A stretch of DNA of 64,000 nt from Qipengyuania atrilutea (GCF_013370205.1 NZ_JABWGV010000001.1:930001-994000), one strand, 5' to 3'. Counted from the stretch's first letter, positions 19,908 through 28,377 are shown. The notes: generated by a model from the letters alone, not told the origin. Made by a program: numbers and translations.

Positions 19908-20432
19908 ATGCGTTTTCTTCTATCTGCCTTCGCCATTGCAGTTCTCGCGGCGCCGGTGAGTTCACCTGCGCTCGGACAGCAATCTGATACGCCAGCAGCG
20001 AATAATCACACCGAGCGCAACAAGCGTCTCGCTGCGGAATTCTACGAAGATCTCTGGTTCTCGAACAACACCGACGCTTTCAGCGAATACGTTGCTCCGG
20101 AATACGTTGTGCACGACGTCGGCGACCGGAAAAATGTCACCGAAAAAGCGATCGCGCAAAAGGAAATCGCCGATCTGTTTCACAGTTTCGGAGAACTGCG
20201 CGGCGAAATCGACTATCAAATCGCAGAGGGTGATAAGGTCGCGACCAGATGGTTCATTTCCCTAAGCCCAAACGAAAACGGCCAGCGCATGGGAATGACC
20301 AGTGTCGAACGGGTGCCCATCATCAACGTCTTCAGGTTTAACGAAGATGGCAAGATCGTCGAAATCTGGAATCACCGCCACGATGTGGATCTCCCGCAGC
20401 CACGCGGCCGCGGAAATGGACCTTCCAAGTAG
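19908..20432 (+). CDS. Exported SnoaL-like (NTF2-fold) protein
   Basis: Substrate unknown. Seen: signal peptide (~1-23, after ALG), then one SnoaL-like domain with FYEDLWFSNN, YVAPEYVVHD, VATRWFISLS and NVFRFNEDGKIVEIWNHRHD. This pattern is typical of secreted nuclear-transport-factor-2-fold polyketide-cyclase relatives. ATG 19908 has GAGGAGA upstream and begins the signal peptide, so the longer frame from 19833 is rejected. Base composition looks less GC-rich than its neighbours, and it points against the tsf-pyrH operon. Confidence 0.83.
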   Translation: MRFLLSAFAIAVLAAPVSSPALGQQSDTPAANNHTERNKRLAAEFYEDLWFSNNTDAFSEYVAPEYVVHDVGDRKNVTEKAIAQKEIADLFHSFGELRGEIDYQIAEGDKVATRWFISLSPNENGQRMGMTSVERVPIINVFRFNEDGKIVEIWNHRHDVDLPQPRGRGNGPSK

Positions 20433-20439
20433 TTCAGTA

Positions 20440-20506
20440 TCTCCGGTCCAGAAGTGCGCCGGAGACCGAACGAATACGGCCACCGGAGCGTTAACTCCGG
20501 TGGCCG
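20440..20506. terminator. Two stem-loops between the SnoaL gene and tsf
   Basis: First hairpin: TCTCCGG (20440-20446) with CCGGAGA (20459-20465). Second: a perfect 12-bp stem, 20477-20488 with 20495-20506, loop CGTTAA. The genes converge here, so these are probable terminators. Neither has a good T-run, so the mechanism is uncertain. Confidence 0.55.
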
Positions 20507-20535
20507 CATAATTCTGCCAGCAATGGCGCCCAGGC

Positions 20536-21462
20536 TTAGCTGCCGCGCGTTGCGGCGACTTCTGCGGCGAAGTCTTCCTGCTTCTTCTCGATGCCTTCGC
20601 CGAGCTGGAAGCGGACGTAGTCCTTCAGCACGATCTCGTGCCCGGCGTCCTTGCCCGCCTTCGCGACGACGTCCGCGATCGGCGTCTTGTTGTCCATCAC
20701 GAACAGCTGCGAGAGCAGTGCGTTTTCCTTGGCGAACTTGGCGATCGCGCCGTCGACCATCTTTTCCTGCACGTTCTCGGGCTTGCCGCTTTCGGCAGCC
20801 TTTTCCTTCGCGATTGCGCGCTCGCGCTCGATCACGTCGGGATCAAGGCCTTCTGCGTTCAGCGCCTGCGGGAAAGCCGCGGCGATGTGCATGGCGAGGC
20901 TCTTGCCAAGGCCTTCGAGCACTTCGGTGTCAGCCTTGCTCTCAAGCGCGACGAGCACGCCGATCTTGCCGAGGTTCGGAGCAACGGCATTGTGCATGTA
21001 AGGCACGACCACGCCGTTATCGACCGAGACGGTCTTCATGCGGCGGATCTGCTGGTTCTCGCCGATGGTCGCGACATTGTCGGTGAGCTTGTCGCCGACG
21101 GTTCCGCCGTCGGGATAGCTCGCGGACTTCAGCGCTTCGATATCGTCCGCGCCCTGCTTGGCAGCGACTTCGGTCGTCTTGCGCACGAAGTCCTGGAACT
21201 GGTCGTTCTTCGCGACGAAATCGGTTTCGGAGTTAACCTCGACGGCGACGCCCTTGCCGCCCTCGACCGCGACGCCGACCAGCCCTTCGGCTGCAGTACG
21301 GCTCGACTTCTTCTGCGCAGCGGCGAGGCCTTTTGCACGCAGCGCGTCCACGGCAGCTTCGATGTCGCCGTTCGATTCGGCGAGTGCCTTCTTGCAATCC
21401 ATCATGCCCGCGCCGGTCTTTTCGCGCAGGGCCTTTACATCAGCGGCGGTATAGGCAGCCAT
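20536..21462 (-). CDS. tsf: Elongation factor Ts
   Basis: Nucleotide exchange factor for EF-Tu. Seen: N-terminal UBA-like [24 protein letters not shown] and the [10 protein letters not shown] core motif near 80-90. 308 residues. GAGG lies 9 bases before ATG 21462. Downstream partner of rpsB, with a hairpin in the 120-base gap. Confidence 0.97.
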   Translation of the reverse strand: MAAYTAADVKALREKTGAGMMDCKKALAESNGDIEAAVDALRAKGLAAAQKKSSRTAAEGLVGVAVEGGKGVAVEVNSETDFVAKNDQFQDFVRKTTEVAAKQGADDIEALKSASYPDGGTVGDKLTDNVATIGENQQIRRMKTVSVDNGVVVPYMHNAVAPNLGKIGVLVALESKADTEVLEGLGKSLAMHIAAAFPQALNAEGLDPDVIERERAIAKEKAAESGKPENVQEKMVDGAIAKFAKENALLSQLFVMDNKTPIADVVAKAGKDAGHEIVLKDYVRFQLGEGIEKKQEDFAAEVAATRGS

Positions 21463-21490
21463 CTGTTCGTCCTCTTGGGTTAAATGTGTT

Positions 21491-21524
21491 GCACCGGATG
21501 GAACGCTAAATGGCCATCCGGTGC
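21491..21524 (-). promoter_or_regulatory. Stem-loop between rpsB and tsf
   Basis: Perfect 11-bp inverted repeat GCACCGGATGG (21491-21501) / CCATCCGGTGC (21514-21524) with a 12-base loop. No T-run follows on the minus strand. It may stabilise or attenuate the rpsB-tsf transcript. Confidence 0.55.
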
Positions 21525-21582
21525 TGAATTACAAACTCGTGGCAAGGCCGCACGCCGAAAGGCACGGCGGCCCTGCAACAGG

Positions 21583-22335
21583 TCAGGCGGTAGCGGCTTC
21601 CGCCGGCGGATTTTCCATCGCACCTGCATCGCCTTCGCTGTCGGCAGCATTCCCGCCCTTGCCCGAACGTGCAGCCGCGGCAACCGCGTCGCAGTAGAGG
21701 CGCACGGCGCGGCTGGCATCGTCGTTACCGGGGATCGGGAACGCGATGCCCGAAGGATCGGTGTTGGTGTCGAGCACTGCGACCACCGGGATGCCGAGCA
21801 CGCCGGCTTCCTTGATCGCGAGGTCTTCCTTGTTGGCGTCGATCACGAACATCACGTCGGGAATGCCGCCCATGTCGCGGATGCCGCCGAGCGACAGTTC
21901 GAGCTTGTCGCGCTCGCGCGTCAGCTGAAGGACTTCCTTCTTGGTGAGGCCCGAGGTCTCGCCCGAAAGCTGCTCTTCGAGGGTCTTCAGTCGCTTGATC
22001 GACTGCGAGATCGTCTTCCAGTTGGTGAGCATGCCGCCCAGCCAACGGTGGTTGACGAAGTGCTGGCCGGAAGCCCGTGCCGCTTCGGCGATCGGGTCCT
22101 GCGCCTGGCGCTTCGTGCCGACGAACAGCACTTTGCCGCCCGAACGCACGGTCTGCTCGATGAAGTCGAGCGCACGCGCCATCAGCGGAACGGTCTGTGA
22201 AAGGTCGATGATGTGGATGCCGTTGCGCGAGCCGAAGATGTACGGCTTCATGCGCGGGTTCCAGCGGTGGGTCTGATGGCCGAAATGCGATCCGGCTTCG
22301 ATCAATTGCTGCATCGTGACGGTAGGAGCCGCCAT
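21583..22335 (-). CDS. rpsB: 30S ribosomal protein S2
   Basis: Small-subunit ribosomal protein. Seen: [20 protein letters not shown] at the N-terminus, [15 protein letters not shown] and the [12 protein letters not shown] segment. 250 residues with an acidic, Ala-rich C-terminal tail. AAAGGA precedes ATG 22335. First gene of the leftward translation/envelope block. Confidence 0.97.
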   Translation of the reverse strand: MAAPTVTMQQLIEAGSHFGHQTHRWNPRMKPYIFGSRNGIHIIDLSQTVPLMARALDFIEQTVRSGGKVLFVGTKRQAQDPIAEAARASGQHFVNHRWLGGMLTNWKTISQSIKRLKTLEEQLSGETSGLTKKEVLQLTRERDKLELSLGGIRDMGGIPDVMFVIDANKEDLAIKEAGVLGIPVVAVLDTNTDPSGIAFPIPGNDDASRAVRLYCDAVAAAARSGKGGNAADSEGDAGAMENPPAEAATA

Positions 22336-22694
22336 AGGTAAATTCCTTTCCGGTTATGCCTCTGGAAGACTGGAACCCCGTCGGGGCACCGGTATGTGAT
22401 GCCTTCCATGTGGATTTGACCGCTTGCGAAGGGGGCGGGAATCGCCGTTCCGGTCCGCGGACGGTGCGGCGCCTAGCGCGCTTCCGCGGGAAAATCCAGT
22501 ACCGATTTCAGGTCTGTCGGCAGCGACGCCGTAAACAACAGAGGCGCACCAAGCTGAAACGAATCACTTGACCGTTCAGAACAAATAGGGAACACCGGAA
22601 CAGGGCGGGAACAATTCCCGTTAACTAATGTTTCAACGCCAGGTTCACAGCTTTTCCACAGGCTGGTCAACAGGCAAACACGAGGATACGGGCC
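22336..22694. other. Divergent intergenic region: rpsB leader and LexA-box region
   Basis: 359 bases between rpsB (left) and the small gene at 22695 (right). The rpsB side contains a short GC-rich hairpin (CCCCGACGGGG on the minus strand, about 22377-22387) in the probable leader. The right side holds two LexA-type boxes, described separately. No further gene was seen. Confidence 0.6.
22579..22612 (+). promoter_or_regulatory. Two tandem LexA (SOS) boxes, GAAC-N7-GAAC
   Basis: GAAC repeats at 22579, 22590, 22598 and 22609. The first and second are separated by 7 bases (box 22579-22593), and the third and fourth by 7 bases (box 22598-22612). GTTC-N7-GTTC, or its complement, is the known alphaproteobacterial LexA operator. 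TTGACC at 22568-22573 could be the -35 of a promoter overlapped by the boxes. The nearest start codon is at 22695 on the plus strand; rpsB is 244 bases away on the other side. Confidence 0.65.
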
Positions 22695-22946
22695 ATGGCC
22701 GAATTTGCAATCGTAGCGTTTCTGATGAGCGTAGCCGTCGGCGTGGCCGTGTCCCTCTCCGACAGTTTCCTGCGGTTGAAATCCGGCTTTGCAATGGCGC
22801 GGCGCGAACTCGGCGGTGCGGAAACCCGCGCGCTTCCGGCCAAGCGGCGCAGTGCGGGCTTCGCGATTACTCTACCTCGTCCGGCGCTGCCGAAACCGGC
22901 CCTGCCGCAGCCGGTGCGGACCGTGCGGCTGCGCGCTGCCGCTTGA
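22695..22946 (+). CDS. Small membrane protein, possibly SOS-induced
   Basis: Family not recognised. Seen: 83 residues, one hydrophobic segment (~4-22), then a basic Pro/Ala-rich tail ([14 protein letters not shown]). GAGG lies about 10 bases ahead of the ATG. Its last 80 bases overlap the convergent end of pssA. Two LexA-type boxes about 83 bases upstream argue that it is real and DNA-damage-controlled. By analogy only, it recalls the small SOS-induced membrane division inhibitor SidA of Caulobacter. No sequence homology is claimed. Confidence 0.55.
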   Translation: MAEFAIVAFLMSVAVGVAVSLSDSFLRLKSGFAMARRELGGAETRALPAKRRSAGFAITLPRPALPKPALPQPVRTVRLRAAA

Positions 22947-23766
22947 TCCGGGCGTATTTGACGAAGCCGTAGGGCATCAGCGCAAGGTAAATTACGCAGA
23001 TCGCGACCAGTGCCCACCATGGTTCTGCCAGAAGGGCCGCGAAGAATATCCCGACGAGTGCGATCATTTCCAGCCGGATGTTCCGGCGCGGACGGATCGA
23101 GGTCCAGCTCAATGTCGCGATGTTCGAGATCATCATGAACGCGATCAGCGTCAGCCAGAGGCCCATCAGGATCGGATCGCGGAACTCTTCCCAACCCGTC
23201 GCCATCCACAGGTAGAACGGCAGGAACGCGAGGCCCGCCCCGACAGGCGCGGGAACGCCGGTCAGGAAGCCGGCCGACTTGTGCGGCTGTTCGTCCACGT
23301 CGATCTGCGCATTGAAGCGTGCGAGCCGCAGCGCGCAGCAGATCGCAAATGCCAGCGCCGCGAACCAGCCGAGCCGCGGCACCTGCTCCAGCGACCACAG
23401 GTAGATGATGAGCGCCGGGGCCATGCCGAAAGAAAGCGAATCGGCAAGACTGTCCATCTCCGCGCCGAAACGCGTCTGCGCCTTGAGCAGCCGCGCGATC
23501 CGGCCGTCGATCCCGTCGAGCAGGCCGGCTATGATAACCGCGAAGATGGCGCTACTCCATTCGCTGCCGATAGCGAAGCGAATGCCCGTAAGGCCCGAGC
23601 ACAGTGCCGCGGCGGTGATCGCATTGGGGAGAAGCGCACGCAGTGACAGGCTGCGTGGTCCGCCTTCACCCGGCTCCTCGTCCTCGGTCGCCTTGGGACC
23701 GACGCGCGTAGAGCGCAGCTTGCCCGCATGTACCCCGCCCCGCGGGTTCGGATCGCCTGCGTTCAT
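22867..23766 (-). CDS. pssA: CDP-diacylglycerol-serine O-phosphatidyltransferase
   Basis: Makes phosphatidylserine from CDP-diacylglycerol and serine in the inner membrane. Seen: CDP-alcohol phosphatidyltransferase signature [20 protein letters not shown] followed by [13 protein letters not shown] (~90-122), with about seven membrane segments. ATG 23766 overlaps the psd stop (ATGA), so the much longer frame is rejected. 299 residues. The product feeds directly to Psd, encoded just upstream. Confidence 0.95.
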   Translation of the reverse strand: MNAGDPNPRGGVHAGKLRSTRVGPKATEDEEPGEGGPRSLSLRALLPNAITAAALCSGLTGIRFAIGSEWSSAIFAVIIAGLLDGIDGRIARLLKAQTRFGAEMDSLADSLSFGMAPALIIYLWSLEQVPRLGWFAALAFAICCALRLARFNAQIDVDEQPHKSAGFLTGVPAPVGAGLAFLPFYLWMATGWEEFRDPILMGLWLTLIAFMMISNIATLSWTSIRPRRNIRLEMIALVGIFFAALLAEPWWALVAICVIYLALMPYGFVKYARIKRQRAAARSAPAAAGPVSAAPDEVE

Positions 23767-24515
23767 TGTGCTATTCCTTCGATCAACCGCTGCTCTCCGA
23801 ATTCCGCCAATACCGTTTCGCCCGCGACCACCGTCTGTCCCAGCAGCACTTTGGGCGAGGTTCCTGCGGGCAGATAAACGTCGACCCGGCTGCCGAAGCG
23901 GATCAGGCCGACGCGCTGCCCCACGCCGAGCATGTCGCCCGGCTTCACGAACGGCACGATGCGCCGCGCCACCAGGCCGGCGATCTGGGTGAAGCCGATC
24001 TTCTGCCCGTCGCTGCGTTCGATGAGGATGTGCTGGCGCTCGTTCTCTTCGCTCGCCTTGTCGAGATCGGCGTTCACGAACTTGCCCGGAATATAGACGA
24101 GCCGGCGCACGCTGCCGCCGATCGGCGCGCGGTTCACATGCACGTCGAACACCGACATGAAGATCGACACCCGCGTCACCGGCCCGCTCGGCAATCCGGC
24201 GGTGCCCGAACCGTCGTCGATCTGTAGTTCGCGCGGCGGCTCGACCTCGGTGATGAGCGAAACCAGTCCGTCCGCTGGGGAGACGATCATGCGCTCGTCC
24301 TGGGGTACGGAGCGTTCGGGGTCGCGGAAGAACGCGAAGACGCCGACCGCGAGAAACAGCAGCGCGGTTCCGATGAACGTCCAGCCGAAGCCCCACAGCA
24401 CGAGGAGGGCAACGCCGAGCGCGATCAATCCATACTTGCGGCCTTCGGGGTGGATCGGAGGCCAGCTCCAGCTGACATCGCCCTTCCCCTGATTGTCGAT
24501 GAGATTGCCTGCCAT
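23763..24515 (-). CDS. psd: Phosphatidylserine decarboxylase proenzyme
   Basis: Converts phosphatidylserine to phosphatidylethanolamine. Seen: N-terminal membrane segments (~25-65), [27 protein letters not shown] and the self-cleavage site [12 protein letters not shown], where Ser becomes the pyruvoyl group. This is the short archaeal/alphaproteobacterial type. ATG 24515 (MAGNLID) is preferred over a start 12 codons upstream. 250 residues. Forms an operon with pssA. Confidence 0.94.
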   Translation of the reverse strand: MAGNLIDNQGKGDVSWSWPPIHPEGRKYGLIALGVALLVLWGFGWTFIGTALLFLAVGVFAFFRDPERSVPQDERMIVSPADGLVSLITEVEPPRELQIDDGSGTAGLPSGPVTRVSIFMSVFDVHVNRAPIGGSVRRLVYIPGKFVNADLDKASEENERQHILIERSDGQKIGFTQIAGLVARRIVPFVKPGDMLGVGQRVGLIRFGSRVDVYLPAGTSPKVLLGQTVVAGETVLAEFGEQRLIEGIAQ

Positions 24516-24587
24516 GAAGAGCGGTCTAGGGGCTGCCCCCCGCCCTCGCAAGGCAAATGCGCCCCCGGCCGCAGGGGTGCCACAGCG

Positions 24588-25718
24588 TCAGGCGGCCTTG
24601 CGCACGAACACGCAGCCCGCCGAATAGCCCGCCCCGAAACTGCAGATCAGGCCCGTGTCGCCCTGTTCCAGATCGCCGCTGTGAAGGTGGAAAGCGATGA
24701 TCGAACCGGCGCTCGAGGTGTTGCCGTAGGTATCGAGCACCGTTGGGCTTTCGTCCGGGCTCGCCTCGTGGCCGAGCACCCGCTGCGCGATCAGCCGGTT
24801 CATTCCCGCATTAGCCTGATGCAGCCACAACCGCCGTAGCCCGGCGGGGTCGAGCGACAGCCGCTCCGCCTCGGTCACGATCATCTCCGCGACCATCGGC
24901 ACGACTTCCTTGAACACCTTGCGCCCTTCCTGGACGAACAGCTTGTCCGGCTGCCCCTCGCCTTCCGGGCTCGCGCGGTTGAGAAAGCCGAAATTGTTGC
25001 GGATATTGTTGGAAAAGACCGTCTTAAGCTTCGTGCCGAGGATGTCCCAATGCTCCGCCGGGGCGATGGCGGCTTCCTCCACCAGCACCGCTGTCGCGAC
25101 GTCGCCGAAAATGAAGTGGCTGTCGCGGTCGCGCCAGTTGAGGTGTCCGCTCGTTATCTCGGGGCTGACCACGAGTACGCTTTTCGCGTTACCGGCGCGG
25201 ATATAGTCCGCCGCGGTCTGGATGCCGAAGGTCGCCGACGAGCACGCGACATTCATGTCGAAACCGAAGCCGTCGATGCCGAGCGCCTGCTGGATCTCTA
25301 CCGCCATCGCGGGATAGGGACGCTCCATGTTCGAGGCCGCGCACAGCACTGCATCGACATCGCGAACGTCGCGGCCCGCCTTTTCGAGCGCCTCGCGCGC
25401 TGCCGCAACACCGATCTCGGCCATCATGGAAAGCTCGTCGTCGCCGCGTTCATCCCACCGCGGCGCCATAATTTCGGGATCGAGCACCGGCTCTTTCACC
25501 ATGACGTGCCGCGCCTTTATTCCGCTCGCCTTCTCGATGAATTCGGTCGAGCTCGGCTGCAGCGCCTCTGCCTCGCCTGCTTCGATCGCGTCGGCATTGC
25601 GCGCGTTGTGAAGCTCGACGTAGCGGTTGAAGCTGCCGACCAGTTCTTCGTTCGAAATGCTGTGTTCGGGCGTAAAAAGGCCGGTGGCCGAGATGACGGG
25701 GCGGTTGGTCATGGTCAT
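24588..25718 (-). CDS. Beta-ketoacyl-ACP synthase III, FabH2-like
   Basis: Thiolase-fold condensing enzyme. Seen: Cys in MNVACSSATFG (~178), His in LHQANAGMN (~308) and Asn in DTYGNTSSAGS (~343), the KAS III Cys-His-Asn triad. At 376 residues it is longer than classical FabH (~320). It resembles the Pseudomonas PA3286 type, which primes synthesis from medium-chain acyl-CoA rather than acetyl-CoA. That assignment rests on sequence likeness only. Before island insertion it would have lain next to tRNA-Tyr. Confidence 0.87.
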   Translation of the reverse strand: MTMTNRPVISATGLFTPEHSISNEELVGSFNRYVELHNARNADAIEAGEAEALQPSSTEFIEKASGIKARHVMVKEPVLDPEIMAPRWDERGDDELSMMAEIGVAAAREALEKAGRDVRDVDAVLCAASNMERPYPAMAVEIQQALGIDGFGFDMNVACSSATFGIQTAADYIRAGNAKSVLVVSPEITSGHLNWRDRDSHFIFGDVATAVLVEEAAIAPAEHWDILGTKLKTVFSNNIRNNFGFLNRASPEGEGQPDKLFVQEGRKVFKEVVPMVAEMIVTEAERLSLDPAGLRRLWLHQANAGMNRLIAQRVLGHEASPDESPTVLDTYGNTSSAGSIIAFHLHSGDLEQGDTGLICSFGAGYSAGCVFVRKAA

Positions 25719-25785
25719 CGCCCCGCGATACGCCGAGCCGACGGGTCGGGCAAGAGTGCCCCGGTGCCGAACCTATCGAAGAGCA

Positions 25786-25805
25786 GTGGTGGACAGGGCT
25801 GGATT
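25786..25805. repeat. attL: displaced tRNA-Tyr 3' end
   Basis: GTGGTGGACAGGGCTGGATT, identical to 31975-31994. This is the copy left at the distal end after integration; after 25805 the tRNA sequence is not continued. Confidence 0.9.
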
Positions 25806-25825
25806 GACAGCCAAATCTCAAAAAT

Positions 25826-25834
25826 CGCAGAAAT
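25826..25834. repeat. Possible integrase arm site, left (inverted copy at 31934-31942)
   Basis: CGCAGAAAT here and its reverse complement at 31934-31942, both just inside the att cores. A second short similarity, CGATTGTAG, lies at 25863-25871 and 31900-31908 in direct orientation. Short repeats near att cores are typical integrase arm sites, but these are short enough to be chance. Confidence 0.35.
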
Positions 25835-25915
25835 CTTAGGCTTTTACAAAAGGATGCCGGAGCGATTGTAGTAGCCCGTTGTAGCAGTTGCTGCAAGCCG
25901 TTACGCTACTTCCTT

Positions 25916-26452
25916 ATGGTCGTTGACGCCACGCTTTTAATATCCGGCTGGACTGCAATCGCTGCCACCTTCGCCGCTGTGATCGCATGGCGTGTTTTTC
26001 GCTGGCAGCGTCAGGGAGATGTGCCCGTAGTGCTGTGTGAAGTCACGTCGCCTAGGTCGGAAAGTGAATGGTGGGAGATCAAGATTACGGTCCGCAATCG
26101 TACTACTACCCGGTGGGAATCGAAGGAAGCTCGTATTAACATCCCAAAACAAGCTATCGGCTATTCGCAATACGCTGTGCCCATCACGGTAAATGATTAT
26201 GGCGATGAGCTTGCCGACCATACCGCTGCTAGAGCCTTGGCCACTAGGGTGTTTCCATTAAAAGCTAAGACAGAACCGGTAGGGACGCAGCCGCGTCAAT
26301 ACCTTGGCGGTGGTGATGTATCTTCGGAGAGAGCCTATATGTACATTCCCGAGGGCAGCCCAAAGTTGAAGATGACACTCACTCTTGTTTCGATGGACGG
26401 GAAGCCGAAGAAGTTTTTCGTACCCATTGAGCGCGACCTAACGCCCTCATAA
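25916..26452 (+). CDS. Membrane-anchored hypothetical protein in the island
   Basis: Family not recognised. Seen: 178 residues, one N-terminal membrane segment (~7-27) followed by basic RVFRWQR, which by the positive-inside rule places the C-terminal domain in the cytoplasm. The soluble part is beta-rich. No good ribosome-binding site precedes ATG 25916. Same strand as the TIR gene, about 136 bases upstream; it could be a third component of that system or an independent cargo gene. Confidence 0.65.
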   Translation: MVVDATLLISGWTAIAATFAAVIAWRVFRWQRQGDVPVVLCEVTSPRSESEWWEIKITVRNRTTTRWESKEARINIPKQAIGYSQYAVPITVNDYGDELADHTAARALATRVFPLKAKTEPVGTQPRQYLGGGDVSSERAYMYIPEGSPKLKMTLTLVSMDGKPKKFFVPIERDLTPS

Positions 26453-26588
26453 AAGTGGCTCGTTAGCCTCGGCAACCCCAGTCTCGATTTATGGGAAACA
26501 ACGATTTTAAGCGAGCTGTGGTAGCTCTTGCAGAAAGTCGTATGTACGTCATTTTAGTCTAATATTTTTTGATATGTTGAGGCGCTTA

Positions 26589-27704
26589 ATGCAGGTGTTT
26601 GTCTGCTATCCAAACGAAGTTCAAGAAACCGCCAAGGAGGTCCGCAGCTTCATCCGATCAGTCGGTCTCGAAACTTGGTTTGATAAAGATAATCTTATCG
26701 GCGGAGATGATTGGGATCGAAAAAGAGAGCTCGGGCTAGCCGACGCCGATCTTGTGGTAATTATTTGCTCGACGGCAACCACAGGCCGAAATGGGGTGTA
26801 TCATCGTGAAATTGCAGAAGCCTTGGCTCATGCAAAGGACCGTAGGCTGGGAACACGCTACATCATTCCTCTGCGTCTTGAGGATGTACCGCTCCCGCCT
26901 GAATTACAGCGCCTCCAGTATATCGACCATCATGCTGAATTTTGGCGGCGCGAGCTAGCTATCGCCTTCGAGGCCGCTTGTAGGGAGAACAATGCTGCTA
27001 TCCCATCTTCCCTAAAAGTGGCAGCCGCTGTTCCGGATGAAGGCGGAATTAGGTCGCTGACTCTGTTTGACGAGCGGGAGAAAGGGCAGGTTCACACAGA
27101 TTGGATCGAGTACGAGCAAGAGGGCGAATACTGGCTGTATGTAAACAGCGTTATCCGGGCTCGCGCGCTCGGTCATCATTACCAAGCTCGCAGGTTTATT
27201 GATGACCGCGAGTCGCCCACTGGATGGTCTGGGGGCTCGGATTCAGAAATTGCGATATCCGAGTTTTACCGGAAAGACGATCTTGTTTCATTAAGTGTCG
27301 GATGGGCGGATTACTATGCAGGGGCTGCACATCCTAATCATGGATTAGAGACTATCAATTTCTTCGGTGACCAAGCTGGTATTATCACAGTTGAGGAATT
27401 GTTTGATCTTGACACGCGCGCGCTTTATTTTCTTCGAGACTATGTCAATCTTGATATTAAAAGACAAGCATTGGAAGGCGAAGAGTGGGACGTAAGCCAA
27501 TATGTGGCAGATTATGGCTGGGGTATCTTCAAGCACTTCTCTTTCAATGAAAAAGGGATGGTGCTCAATCTGTCAGCATCCTCGGGCTTGCCTCATGTTC
27601 TAGGCTACCATGATGTATATGTGCCGTGGGAACATATCGGGCAGATGCTATCCCCTGTTGCTCGCCAAATATTGCTAAGCGGATCCCCTAAAGAGGGGCA
27701 TTAA
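26589..27704 (+). CDS. TIR-domain protein with C-terminal RsiV-like (DUF3298) domain
   Basis: Candidate immune effector/sensor. Seen: TIR domain ~1-130 (QVFVCYPNE start, ETWFDKDNLIGGDDW, VVIICSTA, and HREIAEAL with Glu74 at the position of the catalytic Glu of NAD-cleaving TIRs). A DUF3298/RsiV-like domain spans ~180-355 (YYAGAAHPNHGLETINF, ITVEELFDL, HFSFNEKGMVLNL, GYHDVYVPW). RsiV of Bacillus uses this fold to bind lysozyme. ATG 26589 is chosen because GAGG lies 6 bases ahead; an ATG 15 bases upstream has none. No signal peptide, so cytoplasmic. One base separates it from the next gene. Confidence 0.8.
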   Translation: MQVFVCYPNEVQETAKEVRSFIRSVGLETWFDKDNLIGGDDWDRKRELGLADADLVVIICSTATTGRNGVYHREIAEALAHAKDRRLGTRYIIPLRLEDVPLPPELQRLQYIDHHAEFWRRELAIAFEAACRENNAAIPSSLKVAAAVPDEGGIRSLTLFDEREKGQVHTDWIEYEQEGEYWLYVNSVIRARALGHHYQARRFIDDRESPTGWSGGSDSEIAISEFYRKDDLVSLSVGWADYYAGAAHPNHGLETINFFGDQAGIITVEELFDLDTRALYFLRDYVNLDIKRQALEGEEWDVSQYVADYGWGIFKHFSFNEKGMVLNLSASSGLPHVLGYHDVYVPWEHIGQMLSPVARQILLSGSPKEGH

Positions 27705-27705
27705 G

Positions 27706-28377
27706 ATGTTGGAATGGGCCACTGCCAATTTCGCTGCTCTCGTTCCAATATTGATAGCAATTGGGACGGGGATCGGCATCCTTGTTCAGAGAAAACTAAG
27801 CGGGCAGATACACTTCGAGGACGAAGCGAGCTTAGAGCGAACGATTAAACTCAAGCAGCTCATGGATTCCGAAAGGATGACGGTAGAGGAGGTGAGAACC
27901 CTTCGGAAGAAGTTTAGAAATAGTCGCGGCGGTATCGTAGGAGCCGAAGCTCGTGCGATTGCTAGAAAATCAGAAACCGCAGTATTGGTCGACGACCCTA
28001 AGGGAAAAACTTGGCCTGGCAAAGCTCCATATCATGAAACGACGGCTGGGATGGCCACGAAAGCAGGAGCGGAGCTCGACATCTTGAACGGGAAACTTCG
28101 CCTTATGATCGGCGAGTTGGCACATAATCTTTCGGAGAGTAGGGTCGCCCAGCTTTATGAAGCACATGATGCTTGGGAGACTTACTGCGCTGCGGACGCT
28201 AAATACGCTGCGCTACTGTTGGAGGGCGGGACTGGCGAGAGCTTGCTCTATGCGGGGAGGATGATTGAACTTACCGAACAGCGGCTTCAAGACCTCGCTC
28301 TCTACCAAGCCGAAAAGGACCTTAACAGAGCGCGACCTAAAAATGATCTACTGGCGCGTGCCGGCACCTTCGAATAG
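27706..28377 (+). CDS. Membrane-anchored LprI-like (DUF1311) protein
   Basis: Likely partner of the TIR protein. Seen: N-terminal membrane segment (~9-27) followed by QRKL, predicting a cytoplasmic C-terminus; a charged helical region (~40-75); and a C-terminal LprI/DUF1311-like pattern (~125-200: LNGKLRLMIGEL, AHDAWETYCAADAKYAA, GGTGES, LTEQRLQDL). LprI-type proteins inhibit lysozyme. The usual disulphide Cys residues seem absent, which fits a cytoplasmic site. GAGGGG within the end of the TIR gene precedes the ATG, so the pair is an operon. The family call is by eye. Confidence 0.65.
   Translation: MLEWATANFAALVPILIAIGTGIGILVQRKLSGQIHFEDEASLERTIKLKQLMDSERMTVEEVRTLRKKFRNSRGGIVGAEARAIARKSETAVLVDDPKGKTWPGKAPYHETTAGMATKAGAELDILNGKLRLMIGELAHNLSESRVAQLYEAHDAWETYCAADAKYAALLLEGGTGESLLYAGRMIELTEQRLQDLALYQAEKDLNRARPKNDLLARAGTFE

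Noticed and set aside
23767-24396. N-terminal extension of the pssA frame to 509 residues
   Set aside because: It is an alternate frame of psd; pssA starts at the ATGA overlap.
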